From JBBQLG01 sp038327655 (GTDB lineage Bacteria; Bacteroidota; Bacteroidia; Cytophagales; Spirosomataceae): 64,000 nt of DNA. Positions within the stretch are counted from its first letter, which is position 1; every line of letters begins with the position of its first letter. The DNA lies in contig JBBQLG010000008.1 in the NCBI GenBank assembly GCA_038327655.1, positions 15,732-79,731 of the forward strand, given 5' to 3'. The notes beneath the pieces are model-generated. The model searched no databases. It saw nothing but the letters and a program-made list of their open reading frames with translations, and was not told the origin of the DNA. The position numbers and the translations under genes were made by a program. Shown here piece by piece: positions 17,246 to 26,065 of this stretch.

Positions 17246-19396
17246 CTACCGCAATGCCATCAACTTGGCTTTGCCCGAATCGAGAAACTGCGCGAAATGT
17301 GCTGGGTTTAAATCGTAGTTTTTCGGCGCGACCAGCAGGTTACCGTCCTGATCCACCAAGCAGTAATGCGGCTGGGCGTTGTTGTTGTACTTCACAATCT
17401 GTAAATCGGCATTCTGCGCCCCAATGGTCGTTTTCTGCTTTTTGTCGTACGGAGAGGTGTACCACTGGTCTTCGGGCAGTTCGGTTTTATCGTCAACGTA
17501 CAGCGCCAAAATCACGTAATCGTTGCGAAGTCGTTGGTCGACCGCCGGGTCCGACCAGACGCGGGCTTCCATTTCGCGGCAGTTCACGCAGCCATGCCCG
17601 GTGAAGTCGATGAAAACCGGCTTATTTACTTTTTTCGCGTAAGCGATGGCCTGCTTGTAGTCGAAGAATCCCGGTAAATTATGGGGCAGTTTAAACAAAT
17701 CGGCGTGTTTAATGGGTTCGCCGATGGAAACGGGAGTCGTGCCAGTGGGTTCGTTGTTGCGGGTAAAGAGGTTAAACTCCTGCGAGGTCTCCGGGGGCAA
17801 ATACCCGGCCAATGCTTTCAGCGGTGCCCCCCACAAACCGGGAATCATGTAGACCACAAACGCAAACGTGCCGATGGCCAGCAGCAAGCGCGGGATGCTG
17901 ACGGACTTGGTTTCGCTGTCGTGTGGCAGACGGATTTTGCCGAGCAGGTAAAACCCGATCAAGGCGAAAATGACGATCCAGAGGGCCAAAAATAAATCGC
18001 GGTCCAGCAGGTGCCAGTGGTACACCTGGTCGGCGATGCTCAGGAATTTGAGGGCTAAGGCCAGTTCCAGAAAACCCAGCACGACCTTCACCGAGTTGAG
18101 CCAGCCCCCCGATTTGGGTAGTTTTTTGAGGAACTGCGGAAAAGCGGCAAAGAGGGTAAATGGAATGGCGAACGCCGACGAAAAAGCCGCCATGCCGATG
18201 ATGGGCTTCATAACCGCCCCACCCGCCGACGCGACCAATAAACTGCCAACCAGCGGCCCGGTGCAGGAAAAAGACACCAGCACGAGGGTAAAGGCCATGA
18301 AGAAAATACCGCCAATACCACCCCGTTCCGACTGCGCGTCGGCTTTGTTGATCAGCGAATTGGGCAGTGTGATCTCGAACAAACCCAGAAACGACAGGGC
18401 GAAAATGAAGAATACCGCGAAGAAAAGCAGGTTCGGCAGCCAGTGTGTACTGACGAAATTAGCGAAACCCGGCCCGTTGATCCGCGATACCACTACGCCA
18501 ATCAGCACATAAATCGCAATGATCGAGAAGCCGTACAGCAGGGCTTTCCATAAGCCGCCTTTTTGGTTGGTGAAAAAGCTGACCGTCATCGGAATAATCG
18601 GAAAAACACAGGGCGTTGCCAGGGCGACTAAGCCTGACAGAAAAGCGGCCACGATGAAACCCAACAGGGACTCGTTGGCTGGTGCTTCGGCGCTGAGGGC
18701 CTGGCTCGCGGCCGAACCCGCCGTGATTTCGGTTTTGGTTAGTCGGTCGGCCGTAGCGTCAACAGCGGCCGTATCGGCTTGTTCTGCATTACTGACAGCG
18801 GCTGACTCTAACGCTGGTACCGGTGTCTGGGCTACCGAGGGGGCAACTGTTGTGGTCGCTGTCGGCAGGACTGATGTGGCTTTGGTTGCGGAAGTCGGCG
18901 CGGTAATGACCAGGCCCGTAACCGTAAAGTCATCGTTTAGCGGAATGCAGGCCGCACCGGCATCGGTGCAGGCCTGGGCTTCGATGCTGCCCGCAAGAAC
19001 CGGCTTGCCTGTCAGCACCTTGATTTTTTGGGTGAACACCGCCTTGCCGTGCATGATGTACGTATCGCCCTCAAAGACCTCTTCGTACTTCGTCTCGACC
19101 TTACTGATGGGTACTAATTTACCAACCAGCGCGAACGTATTGTTCTTTTTGAAGGTCACCACCGTTGGCAGTGGCCCGTCGATCTTCGGGTTCACAACGG
19201 ATGAATACACGTGGTAGCCATCTTTCACCGCGGCCGTTACCCGAACGGTAATCACATCACCCACTTTCGCGGTGGCCGGTTTCGCCGTTACGGACCAGGT
19301 GGCCGGTTTAACCAAACCCGGCGACTGACCGAACTGGGCCAGAACGGTGGAATAATTGACAAGCAACAGCGCGACGAGCGCGAGAACGTTTTTCAT
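17246..19396 (-). CDS. Thiol:disulfide interchange protein DsbD-like (cytochrome c biogenesis transmembrane protein)
   Basis: A 716-residue protein in three parts. A signal peptide (to about residue 20) precedes a periplasmic immunoglobulin-like DsbD-alpha domain with AQACTDAGAACIPL. A central membrane domain of about eight helices (about 240-530) contains TPCVFPIIPM and FSCTGPLVGS with their redox cysteines. A C-terminal thioredoxin domain carries Cys603 and Cys606 in GHGCVNCREM. It moves electrons from cytoplasmic thioredoxin to periplasmic proteins. The order and length match DsbD. The linker at about 180-240 is Ala/Thr-rich. Confidence 0.92.
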   Translation of the reverse strand: MKNVLALVALLLVNYSTVLAQFGQSPGLVKPATWSVTAKPATAKVGDVITVRVTAAVKDGYHVYSSVVNPKIDGPLPTVVTFKKNNTFALVGKLVPISKVETKYEEVFEGDTYIMHGKAVFTQKIKVLTGKPVLAGSIEAQACTDAGAACIPLNDDFTVTGLVITAPTSATKATSVLPTATTTVAPSVAQTPVPALESAAVSNAEQADTAAVDATADRLTKTEITAGSAASQALSAEAPANESLLGFIVAAFLSGLVALATPCVFPIIPMTVSFFTNQKGGLWKALLYGFSIIAIYVLIGVVVSRINGPGFANFVSTHWLPNLLFFAVFFIFALSFLGLFEITLPNSLINKADAQSERGGIGGIFFMAFTLVLVSFSCTGPLVGSLLVASAGGAVMKPIIGMAAFSSAFAIPFTLFAAFPQFLKKLPKSGGWLNSVKVVLGFLELALALKFLSIADQVYHWHLLDRDLFLALWIVIFALIGFYLLGKIRLPHDSETKSVSIPRLLLAIGTFAFVVYMIPGLWGAPLKALAGYLPPETSQEFNLFTRNNEPTGTTPVSIGEPIKHADLFKLPHNLPGFFDYKQAIAYAKKVNKPVFIDFTGHGCVNCREMEARVWSDPAVDQRLRNDYVILALYVDDKTELPEDQWYTSPYDKKQKTTIGAQNADLQIVKYNNNAQPHYCLVDQDGNLLVAPKNYDLNPAHFAQFLDSGKAKLMALR

Positions 19397-19534
19397 AAGA
19401 ATGACCCGGATCGGGCTGATCGCGAAGTAGCGGTTTTTTGGGTAACAGTTTTACGGCGAAAATACTCCCGCCCGGCCGAACTCTGCGAACAGCGTGTTTG
19501 GCTTAGACGCACGTTTATCCAAAACCTTACACCG

Positions 19535-20389
19535 CTATTCGTCGGTATGTGGCAAGGCATCGCTGTACAATACCGGATTCAACGGGCTTTCGGGAATACT
19601 CCCCACGGGATAGCTGCCGAGCCATTTTTCCAGATCAGCCTGCTGATACCGGTTGCGAGGCTGCGTAATGCGCTGATCCTGATCCATGTAAATCATCGTC
19701 ATCACTTTGCGGGGTTGATTCGAGGCATTCGGCCCGGCGCGATGAAACGTCCAGCCCGCGTGGAAACTAACTTCATCCAGATCGAACGGGGTGTTGTTGA
19801 GCGGGAAATTTTCGCGTTGCAGGGCTTCGGACAGCAGCCGTTCGCTATCGTCGCTGATTTCAATGTCGCGGCCAATTTCTACGTGCTGACTGCCTTCCGC
19901 AAAGGCCAGCGGCCCCATGTCCATCGGCGTTTCCTGCAATGGAATCCAGACCGTAACGGTATTGGGTGAACTCAGCGGCCAGTAAAACTGATCGGCGTGC
20001 CAGGGTGTAATGCCTCCGGATGGTTCTTTGTACAACGCCTGATCGTGGTACAGCCGCACGCCCGAAACACCCATCAACTGGGTAGCAATGCGGGCCAACC
20101 GTTTCGAGAACACAAATTCGCGGACGGCCTCGTTTTCGCGCCAGAGGTTCATAATTTGCAGGAACGCCCGTTCGTAGGTCGTGCGCTCCGCCATCGGCTT
20201 GGTGAGCGTGTTGAGCCGGATCACCTGATCGGAAATAATCGGGCCATAGTGGTTCAGCACGGCCGGACTGAGCACATTTTTGAGTTTGACGTAGCCATTC
20301 TGACGGTAAAACGCGATGGCATCGGCGCTGAGGTCGTAGGGCATACCAAGTTCACCCATAAGCGGAATCGGTGTTGAAGTCGTATTCAT
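19535..20389 (-). CDS. Phytanoyl-CoA dioxygenase (PhyH) family 2-oxoglutarate oxygenase
   Basis: A 284-residue protein with His131 and Asp133 (TPWHADQFYW) and distal His216 (GWTFHRAGPN) forming the iron site. The Arg for 2-oxoglutarate is in QPRKVMTMIY. GLMVF-like and DMGPLAFAEGSQH blocks are typical of PhyH. The bacterial family acts on varied small molecules and the substrate here is unknown. It has its own exact -7 box just upstream and no close operon partner. Confidence 0.88.
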   Translation of the reverse strand: MNTTSTPIPLMGELGMPYDLSADAIAFYRQNGYVKLKNVLSPAVLNHYGPIISDQVIRLNTLTKPMAERTTYERAFLQIMNLWRENEAVREFVFSKRLARIATQLMGVSGVRLYHDQALYKEPSGGITPWHADQFYWPLSSPNTVTVWIPLQETPMDMGPLAFAEGSQHVEIGRDIEISDDSERLLSEALQRENFPLNNTPFDLDEVSFHAGWTFHRAGPNASNQPRKVMTMIYMDQDQRITQPRNRYQQADLEKWLGSYPVGSIPESPLNPVLYSDALPHTDE

Positions 20390-20412
20390 AGCGGGAGTTA
20401 GGAAGAGTCAGG

Positions 20413-20420
20413 CAAATCTA
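20413..20420 (-). promoter_or_regulatory. Putative -7 box of the PhyH gene
   Basis: Minus-strand TAGATTTG is an exact TAnnTTTG match, 24 bases before the start codon at 20389. The -33 position has no TTG. Confidence 0.45.
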
Positions 20421-20447
20421 CCGTCTAATCCGGTAATCGGCTATGCC

Positions 20448-20648
20448 TTAGTCCGTTTCTTCCAGCGAGAAAAACTCTTCAACGGGTTTGCCGAACGTCC
20501 GGGCCAGTTTCAGGGCCAGTACGGTGGACGGAATGTACCGACCTGTTTCGATGGAATTGATCGTCTGACGGCTAACGCCAATGTGTTCGGCCAGTTGGGC
20601 CTGAGACATGTCTTTTTCAGCGCGGGCTACTTTAAGGCGATTTTTCAT
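20448..20648 (-). CDS. XRE-family transcriptional regulator (66 residues)
   Basis: A compact Cro/CI-type helix-turn-helix protein: MKNRLKVARAEKDMSQAQLA, then HIGVSRQTINSIETGRY, the recognition helix region. The ATG at 20648 overlaps the stop of the upstream membrane gene by four bases, so the pair is translationally coupled. An in-frame start at 20690 would add 14 residues lying inside the neighbour and is unlikely. Small XRE proteins coupled to membrane proteins of this kind are common in many phyla. The target may be the palindrome at 21098-21137. Confidence 0.88.
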   Translation of the reverse strand: MKNRLKVARAEKDMSQAQLAEHIGVSRQTINSIETGRYIPSTVLALKLARTFGKPVEEFFSLEETD

Positions 20649-21085
20649 GCGATTACCTCCTCCGTGTGGTCTACCCGTTTCAGCGACCACCGGAACCGGA
20701 TGATGAAGACCAGTAAAACGGTGAACATGTTATAGATCATTACCGTGAAAAATGCATCGTCGTACATGAAGATAATGGCGAGGGCCAGCAGGAAATAGTT
20801 GATGTAAACGCTCCATTGTAATGATTCTAACCGTAACTGCCGGATCATCTCATCCTCCGATTTTTCGCGGGCAAAGGCAATAAACAGTAGTCCGAGTATC
20901 GCGCCCAGGGCGGCTATCTCATCCGCAAAAGAACCCATGAAATCGCCCAGCGTTACCGGCTGAAACCCCAGGTTTTTTAGCAGCGAGTTGCCGTGCAGGG
21001 TGAACAGCCCCAGCAGGGCCGATGGAATAAATACGAACCAGCCAATCTGCCGGCAGCGATGCGGGAATAACCAATCGTTTTTCAT
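20645..21085 (-). CDS. Small polytopic membrane protein, unknown function, coupled to XRE regulator
   Basis: 146 residues with four probable membrane segments: IGWFVFIPSALLGLFTL, the region around EIAALGAILGLLFIAFA, YFLLALAIIFMYDD, and IYNMFTVLLVFIIRF. A charged loop REKSEDEMIRQLRLES lies in the middle. The protein resembles in layout the DUF2178-type partners of small XRE regulators, but I do not recognise the family. Base composition is lower in GC than glyA next door. Confidence 0.7.
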   Translation of the reverse strand: MKNDWLFPHRCRQIGWFVFIPSALLGLFTLHGNSLLKNLGFQPVTLGDFMGSFADEIAALGAILGLLFIAFAREKSEDEMIRQLRLESLQWSVYINYFLLALAIIFMYDDAFFTVMIYNMFTVLLVFIIRFRWSLKRVDHTEEVIA

Positions 21086-21097
21086 GATAGTAAGTTT

Positions 21098-21137
21098 GTT
21101 TGTCTAAATGTAAAATAAACTTTACAAATAGACAAAC
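21098..21137. promoter_or_regulatory. Inverted repeat, candidate operator of the XRE/membrane pair
   Basis: A 17-base arm, GTTTGTCTAAATGTAAA (21098-21114), a six-base spacer, and a right arm (21121-21137) complementary at 15 of 17 positions. It starts 12 bases upstream of the membrane-protein ATG and contains a near -7 box on the minus strand (TCTATTTG). Its location fits autoregulation by the XRE protein. A hairpin in the leader is the alternative. Confidence 0.5.
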
Positions 21138-21294
21138 GGGGAAGACATATTCGTAGTATATCTTTTTGGATTTATTTTGGTGTCGGGTTTGAGATGGCAC
21201 GGCAGCGGCCGACCGTCGGCTACCCGACCAAACGCCACTATCCTACTCCCCCAAACTCCCGGAAAATCCTCGCCCACGCTACCATTTTCTCTCC

Positions 21295-21302
21295 TATCTT
21301 TG
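21295..21302 (+). promoter_or_regulatory. -7 box of glyA
   Basis: TATCTTTG is an exact TAnnTTTG match, 26 bases before the glyA ATG at 21329. It supports that start over the longer frame beginning at 21194. Confidence 0.55.
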
Positions 21303-21328
21303 TCGTTGATTTCTACGACTTTACCGAT

Positions 21329-22621
21329 ATGCAAACCGCAACGACTACAACCACCCGCGACACGGCGATTTTTGACCTGATCGCCAAAGAACAGCACCGG
21401 CAGGAGTCGGGTATCGAACTGATTGCGTCCGAGAATTTTACGTCACCCGCCGTCATGGAAGCGGCTGGCAGTGTCCTGACCAATAAATACGCCGAAGGAC
21501 TACCCGGCAAACGTTATTACGGTGGGTGTGAGATCGTTGACCAGGTCGAGCAGATTGCCATCGACCGGGCGAAAGACCTGTTCGGGGCCACCTGGGCCAA
21601 CGTACAACCCCACTCCGGTGCGCAGGCCAACACGGCCGTTTTTGTGGCCTGTCTGCACCCCGGCGATACCATTCTGGGTTTTGACCTCGCGCACGGCGGG
21701 CACCTCACGCACGGGTCGCCGGTAAACATTTCGGGTAAATATTTCCGTCCGACGTTCTACGGCGTAGAGCAGGAAACGGGCGTAATCGACTACGACAAGG
21801 TAGAAGCCAAAGCCATGCTGGAGCGGCCCAAAATGCTGATTTGTGGCGCATCGGCCTATTCGCGTGACTGGGATTACGTCCGGCTGCGGGCCATTGCCGA
21901 TCAGGTGGGTGCGTTGCTGCTGGCCGATATTTCGCACCCGTCCGGCCTGATTGCCAAAGGGCTGCTGAACGACCCCCTCGAATACTGCCACATCGTTACC
22001 ACTACTACGCATAAAACCCTGCGGGGACCACGCGGTGGGTTGATTATGATGCGGAATGATTTTGAAAACCCGTTTGGCATCAAGACGCAGAAAGGTGAGT
22101 TGCGGCTGATGTCTTCGCTGCTGGATTCGGGCGTATTTCCGGGTACGCAGGGTGGTCCGCTGGAACACATCATCGCGGCCAAGGCCGTAGCCTTCGGCGA
22201 AGCCCTGACCGACGATTTTTACGAATACGCGGTGCAGGTGAAAGCCAATGCCCAGGCGATGGCTAAAGCGTTTACGGATCGCGGCTACGGCATTATCTCC
22301 GGTGGTACGGACAATCACCTGATGCTGATTGACCTGCGTTCGAAAGGCTTAACGGGCAAATTAGCCGAGAACACGCTGATTAAAGCTGACATCACGATCA
22401 ACAAGAACATGGTGCCGTTCGACGACAAATCGCCGATGGTTACGTCGGGCATGCGCGTGGGTACACCGGCCATGACGACGCGCGGTTTGAAAGAATCGGA
22501 CATGGAACAGATTGTCGTATATATCGACGAGGTTCTGATGAACCACGACAACGACGCCAAAATCCAGACCGTAAAAGAGGAAATCAACGCCTGGATGAAA
22601 GCATTCCCGTTATACGCATAA
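21329..22621 (+). CDS. glyA: Serine hydroxymethyltransferase
   Basis: A 430-residue PLP enzyme converting serine and tetrahydrofolate to glycine and methylene-THF. Signatures are IELIASENFTS, KRYYGGCEIVDQVE, and the PLP-lysine block TTTTHKTLRGPRGG with Lys229. The ATG at 21329 (MQTATTTT) gives normal family length. The upstream in-frame ATG at 21194 would add 45 non-conserved residues and span the promoter box. It is followed by a stuttering hairpin and tatC. Together with gcvT elsewhere in the window it serves one-carbon metabolism. Confidence 0.97.
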   Translation: MQTATTTTTRDTAIFDLIAKEQHRQESGIELIASENFTSPAVMEAAGSVLTNKYAEGLPGKRYYGGCEIVDQVEQIAIDRAKDLFGATWANVQPHSGAQANTAVFVACLHPGDTILGFDLAHGGHLTHGSPVNISGKYFRPTFYGVEQETGVIDYDKVEAKAMLERPKMLICGASAYSRDWDYVRLRAIADQVGALLLADISHPSGLIAKGLLNDPLEYCHIVTTTTHKTLRGPRGGLIMMRNDFENPFGIKTQKGELRLMSSLLDSGVFPGTQGGPLEHIIAAKAVAFGEALTDDFYEYAVQVKANAQAMAKAFTDRGYGIISGGTDNHLMLIDLRSKGLTGKLAENTLIKADITINKNMVPFDDKSPMVTSGMRVGTPAMTTRGLKESDMEQIVVYIDEVLMNHDNDAKIQTVKEEINAWMKAFPLYA

Positions 22622-22636
22622 TTTAATTGCGATGGA

Positions 22637-22709
22637 GCGAATGAGTGACTGGGTTAATACATAGTATCGGACATTCACTCAATCACTCATTCGCTTATTC
22701 ACTCATTCG
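22637..22709 (+). repeat. Stuttering inverted repeat between glyA and tatC
   Basis: An arm at 22637-22658 pairs with 22673-22694 at about 19 of 22 positions. A further partial copy of the right arm follows to 22709, four bases before the tatC ATG. The words (GAATGAGTGA and its complement) are those seen at 5539-5615. It could terminate glyA transcripts or mask the tatC start. Confidence 0.7.
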
Positions 22710-22713
22710 AAAG

Positions 22714-23583
22714 ATGGCTTTAGATCAGGAATTCGAGGAACAGGAAATAGAAAGTCCTCAGGAAGAGGGCACGGAGATGACGTTCATCGAGCACCTCGAG
22801 GAGTTGCGGTGGCACGTTATCCGGGCAGTGGGGGCAATATTCGTGTTCGCCATCATTGCATTTGTCTATATTCAGGACATCTTCAAGTACATCATTTTAG
22901 GTCCGAAAAGTCCTGATTTCTGGACGTACCGGATGCTGTGCAAGTTGTCTGACTATACGGGCTACGCCGATTTGTGCGTCAAAAAGTTAGACTTTACCTT
23001 GCAGGCCCTCGGCGTATCGGATCAGTTCACGATGGCCCTGACGTCATCGGTTATTATCGGGCTTTGCTTTGCCTTTCCGTACGCATTCTGGGAGTTGTGG
23101 CGGTTTATCAAGCCGGGTTTGAAAGTCATAGAGCGGAAAGCTGCCCGTGGTGCGGTGTTTTACGTGTCGCTGCTGTTTTTGATGGGCCTGTTTTTTGGTT
23201 ACTACATCGTTTCGCCCTTAGCGATCAACTTCTTAGCCAATTACCAACTGACGCCCGAAATCAAGAATCAGTTTGACCTGACCTCGTACATCGGCATTAT
23301 CGTTACGCTGTCGCTTGGTTGCGCGTTGATGTTTCAGATGCCGATTGTGGCCTTCGTACTGTCCAAAGTGGGTATTCTGACGCCGGGTTTCCTGCGCGAG
23401 TACCGCAAACACGCCTGGATCGTGATTCTGATTGTAGCTGGTGTTATTACCCCATCACCTGATATTTATAGCCAGGTTCTGGTCGCCATGCCACTGGCGA
23501 TGCTTTACGAAGTGAGTATCTTAGTTTCCGGCTCCATTCAGCGGGAGCGGCTTAAGGCCGAACGGGAGTTTATGAGCGAGTAA
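22714..23583 (+). CDS. tatC: Sec-independent protein translocase TatC
   Basis: A 289-residue protein with six membrane helices. The N-terminal block MTFIEHLEELRWHVIRA contains the conserved Glu/Arg contacts for twin-arginine signals. FPYAFWELWRFIKPGL and the C-terminal VITPSPDIYSQ are family hallmarks. An internal periplasmic loop at about 70-110 is longer than in E. coli. The ATG at 22714 (MALDQEFEEQ) is preferred; the open frame from 22645 would run through the hairpin repeat. No tatA or tatB is adjacent. A predicted Tat-like leader occurs in the DUF1501 protein. Confidence 0.95.
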   Translation: MALDQEFEEQEIESPQEEGTEMTFIEHLEELRWHVIRAVGAIFVFAIIAFVYIQDIFKYIILGPKSPDFWTYRMLCKLSDYTGYADLCVKKLDFTLQALGVSDQFTMALTSSVIIGLCFAFPYAFWELWRFIKPGLKVIERKAARGAVFYVSLLFLMGLFFGYYIVSPLAINFLANYQLTPEIKNQFDLTSYIGIIVTLSLGCALMFQMPIVAFVLSKVGILTPGFLREYRKHAWIVILIVAGVITPSPDIYSQVLVAMPLAMLYEVSILVSGSIQRERLKAEREFMSE

Positions 23584-23618
23584 ATACATATGCGTTAGTT
23601 AGCAGTCATTCTGTTCGC

Positions 23619-23660
23619 CACAAAAAAACCGGATCACCGCGATGATCCGGTTTTTTTGTG
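23619..23660. terminator. Bidirectional terminator between tatC and the DUF4349 gene
   Basis: A perfect 18-bp palindrome (23619-23636 with 23643-23660), six-base loop CCGCGA. The stem carries A7 on one side and T7 on the other, so both convergent genes get a T-run. Confidence 0.9.
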
Positions 23661-23669
23661 ACCAATCCG

Positions 23670-24512
23670 TCACACTTTTGCCCTCCGGCTGCGTAGCCAC
23701 CGCGTAACGACCCAGCCCAGACCACCCAGCACCGCCAGCAACGGCAGCAGGTAAGCCAGACCCAGAAAAAAGCCGCCAATAAGACCAAAACCGCCTTTCA
23801 GGTTTAACCACAGCCGGGCAACAAACGGCGATTCGGGGGCTGAGGTAGCGTCGGTGTCCTGATAAAAGGTCAGGTTAATGGTGCTCATGGCTACGTCGCC
23901 TTTTAACTCCCGCAACTCGGCTTCCTGAACTTCGACTTCCTCCCGAATCGCCCGGAGTTGTTCATCTACTTCCAGCACCTCTTTCACAGAACGGGCCTGT
24001 TTTAGCAGTTGAATATATCGCTCTTCGGTCGCTTTTTGGCTGCGAATGCGGGCTTCGGTATCCACAAATCGTTTCGTCACGTCTTCGGCACTGATGGTTT
24101 TAGACGTAGTATAGACCGATTCGTGCAGCAGGGTATCTACAAATTTGTCCAAACGGGCGGCTGGCACCCGAATTGTCATCTGACTCCTCAGTACGTCGTT
24201 TGCCCGCGATTCCTGCTCTTCACGAATCAGTCCGCCAAACGTTCCGACTAAGGCTGTGATGCGCCTGGCCGATGCCCGAAAATCCGTGACCTTGAATTCG
24301 ATGGTGGCATTACGGATGATTTTTCGTCCTGTTGCAGGTGGTACGGGTGGGGCCGATAATGGTTTGGGGGCGGTCTCCGGAGCTGCTGCATCGGCCTGCA
24401 AAGACTGTCTGGCTTCCTGGACAGGAACAGAAGTTGTATCGGTCGGTTCTGATTTGGGCGAAGAGCAGGCACCCGCCAGCAGCAGGCCAATGAGCAACAG
24501 GGTGTATTTCAT
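23670..24512 (-). CDS. DUF4349 lipoprotein
   Basis: About 280 residues. The start at 24512 gives a lipoprotein signal MKYTLLLIGLLLAGACSS with the lipobox Cys at residue 16. A Pro/Ala linker follows, then the DUF4349 domain with a long coiled coil (EARIRSQKATEERYIQLLKQ to about residue 195), and a C-terminal membrane helix with a basic end (RWLRSRR). The family is widespread in envelopes with no defined function. An upstream ATG at 24557 is less likely, since it hides the lipobox signal. It is separated from the M20 gene by 51 bases. Confidence 0.85.
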   Translation of the reverse strand: MKYTLLLIGLLLAGACSSPKSEPTDTTSVPVQEARQSLQADAAAPETAPKPLSAPPVPPATGRKIIRNATIEFKVTDFRASARRITALVGTFGGLIREEQESRANDVLRSQMTIRVPAARLDKFVDTLLHESVYTTSKTISAEDVTKRFVDTEARIRSQKATEERYIQLLKQARSVKEVLEVDEQLRAIREEVEVQEAELRELKGDVAMSTINLTFYQDTDATSAPESPFVARLWLNLKGGFGLIGGFFLGLAYLLPLLAVLGGLGWVVTRWLRSRRAKV

Positions 24513-24563
24513 GGATGATCGGTTTAGTCGTGGATGCATGCAGGCCGGGTTTTCCATAACGAT

Positions 24564-26021
24564 TTATTGACTATTCCGAATGATGGTGACGTAAAACCGG
24601 ATCATGTTCTGGTAATCGACGGTGCTGATGCGTTCATTGGTGCCGTGCATCCGCTTCATGTCTTCGTCGTTCATGTGGTTCGGGGCAAACCGGTACACGT
24701 TCCGGCACAGGCGCTGGTAATGACGCGAGTCGGTGCCGCCCAGTACGAGGTAAGGCGAAACAATAGCGTCGGGAAAAATGCTGCGAATGGTGCGGTTCAG
24801 GAGCGTAAACGACGGCGATTCGGTGTCGGACAGGGGCGAGGGGTTGGCCTGGTTCGAGAGGGGCCGAATCTGAATCCGGTCGTTGGCAATGGCCTCCCGG
24901 ACGTGGTCGGTGACGGTTTGGACGGTTTCGCCGGGCAGAATGCGGAAATTGATCGTTGCCGACGCGTCAATCGGCAGCACATTGTCTTTTACCCCGGCCT
25001 GAAAAATGGTCGGCGCAATGGTCGTGTGCAGGATGGCCGCGCTCGAATTGGACTGGCTCATGATCCGTTCGATCAGGGGTGCAAACAGCCAGGTATTAGC
25101 AAAGATCAGTTTCTGGCCGAACCCCATTTCGGGACCGATGTAGCTGAAAAGCTGCTTTGCTCCGGCATCCAGGTGCGAGGCAAACGGTGCTTTTTCCAGG
25201 TTGCTGATGGCTTCGGCCAGCATACCGATGCTGGTTTGTTTGGGTGGCATCGACGAGTGCCCGCCATCGGATACGGCAGTCAGTTGCAGACTCACGTAGC
25301 CTTTTTCGCCGATACCGACCAGCGCGATGGGACGTGTCAGGCCCGATACGCCGTCGGTTTTCACCGTGCCGCCTTCGTCCATCACGTATTCCAGTTCGAT
25401 TTTGCGCTGAGCGATTCGTTCGGCAATGGCCCGCCCGCCCCGAATACCGAGCGTTTCTTCGTCCTGCCCGAAAGCCAGCAATAGGGTCCGGTTGGGCTGA
25501 AACCCGGATTTTAGCAGTGTTTCGGTCGCTTCGAGTACGCCCATTACCGTGCTTTTATCGTCGAGGGTGCCGCGTCCATACACGTAGCCGCCTTCGACTA
25601 ATCCGGCAAACGGCGGGCGTTTCCACATCCGCTGCGTACCTTGAATAACCGGCACTACGTCGTAATGGCCCATCAGCAGCATTGGTTTCAGGGCCGGATT
25701 TTTACCTTTCAATTCGTACAGCAAGCCGTAATTATTGACCTTCTCCAGTGTCATCCGGCTGTGAACGAGCGGGTAATTCTGTTCGATAAACGTCAGGAAT
25801 TTATCAAACTGTGTGGTGTCCGTCAGCGTGTAGTCGGTGAAGGAGACGGTGCGGTACCGGATGGCTTCGGCGAGCCGGGCCACCGCCGAATCGGATACCG
25901 CAACGGCCGGGGCGGCTGGCACGTCGCTCAACTGCCGGGATGTGAACCGGAGGGTATTGACGAGTAGAACAACAAGTAGCAGAACGAGCAAGAGGAGCGC
26001 AATGCGCAGGAAACGTTTCAT
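24564..26021 (-). CDS. M20-family metallopeptidase (carboxypeptidase S/PM20D1-like)
   Basis: 485 residues with an N-terminal membrane anchor (about 5-25). Metal and catalytic motifs are GHYDVVPV, GRGTLDDKST, and GQDEETLG, plus the C-terminal LGGTDSRHY. The dimerisation domain sits between. The closest type is the Gly-Xaa carboxypeptidase/PM20D1 group, which acts on small peptides or N-acyl amino acids. It probably faces the periplasm. It follows the DUF58 operon by 44 bases and may be its last gene. Confidence 0.9.
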   Translation of the reverse strand: MKRFLRIALLLLVLLLVVLLVNTLRFTSRQLSDVPAAPAVAVSDSAVARLAEAIRYRTVSFTDYTLTDTTQFDKFLTFIEQNYPLVHSRMTLEKVNNYGLLYELKGKNPALKPMLLMGHYDVVPVIQGTQRMWKRPPFAGLVEGGYVYGRGTLDDKSTVMGVLEATETLLKSGFQPNRTLLLAFGQDEETLGIRGGRAIAERIAQRKIELEYVMDEGGTVKTDGVSGLTRPIALVGIGEKGYVSLQLTAVSDGGHSSMPPKQTSIGMLAEAISNLEKAPFASHLDAGAKQLFSYIGPEMGFGQKLIFANTWLFAPLIERIMSQSNSSAAILHTTIAPTIFQAGVKDNVLPIDASATINFRILPGETVQTVTDHVREAIANDRIQIRPLSNQANPSPLSDTESPSFTLLNRTIRSIFPDAIVSPYLVLGGTDSRHYQRLCRNVYRFAPNHMNDEDMKRMHGTNERISTVDYQNMIRFYVTIIRNSQ

Positions 26022-26065
26022 GTAGGATACGATGAGGGGCGGTGTCCTGCAAAGAAAGCCAAAAA

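Noticed and set aside
18519..19217. 232-residue Thr/Ala/Val-rich plus-strand frame
   Set aside because: Antisense to the N-terminal domain and linker of DsbD. Low complexity mirrors the linker.
24534..25484. 316-residue plus-strand frame
   Set aside because: Antisense to the M20 peptidase. No motif, and the true gene has all metal ligands.
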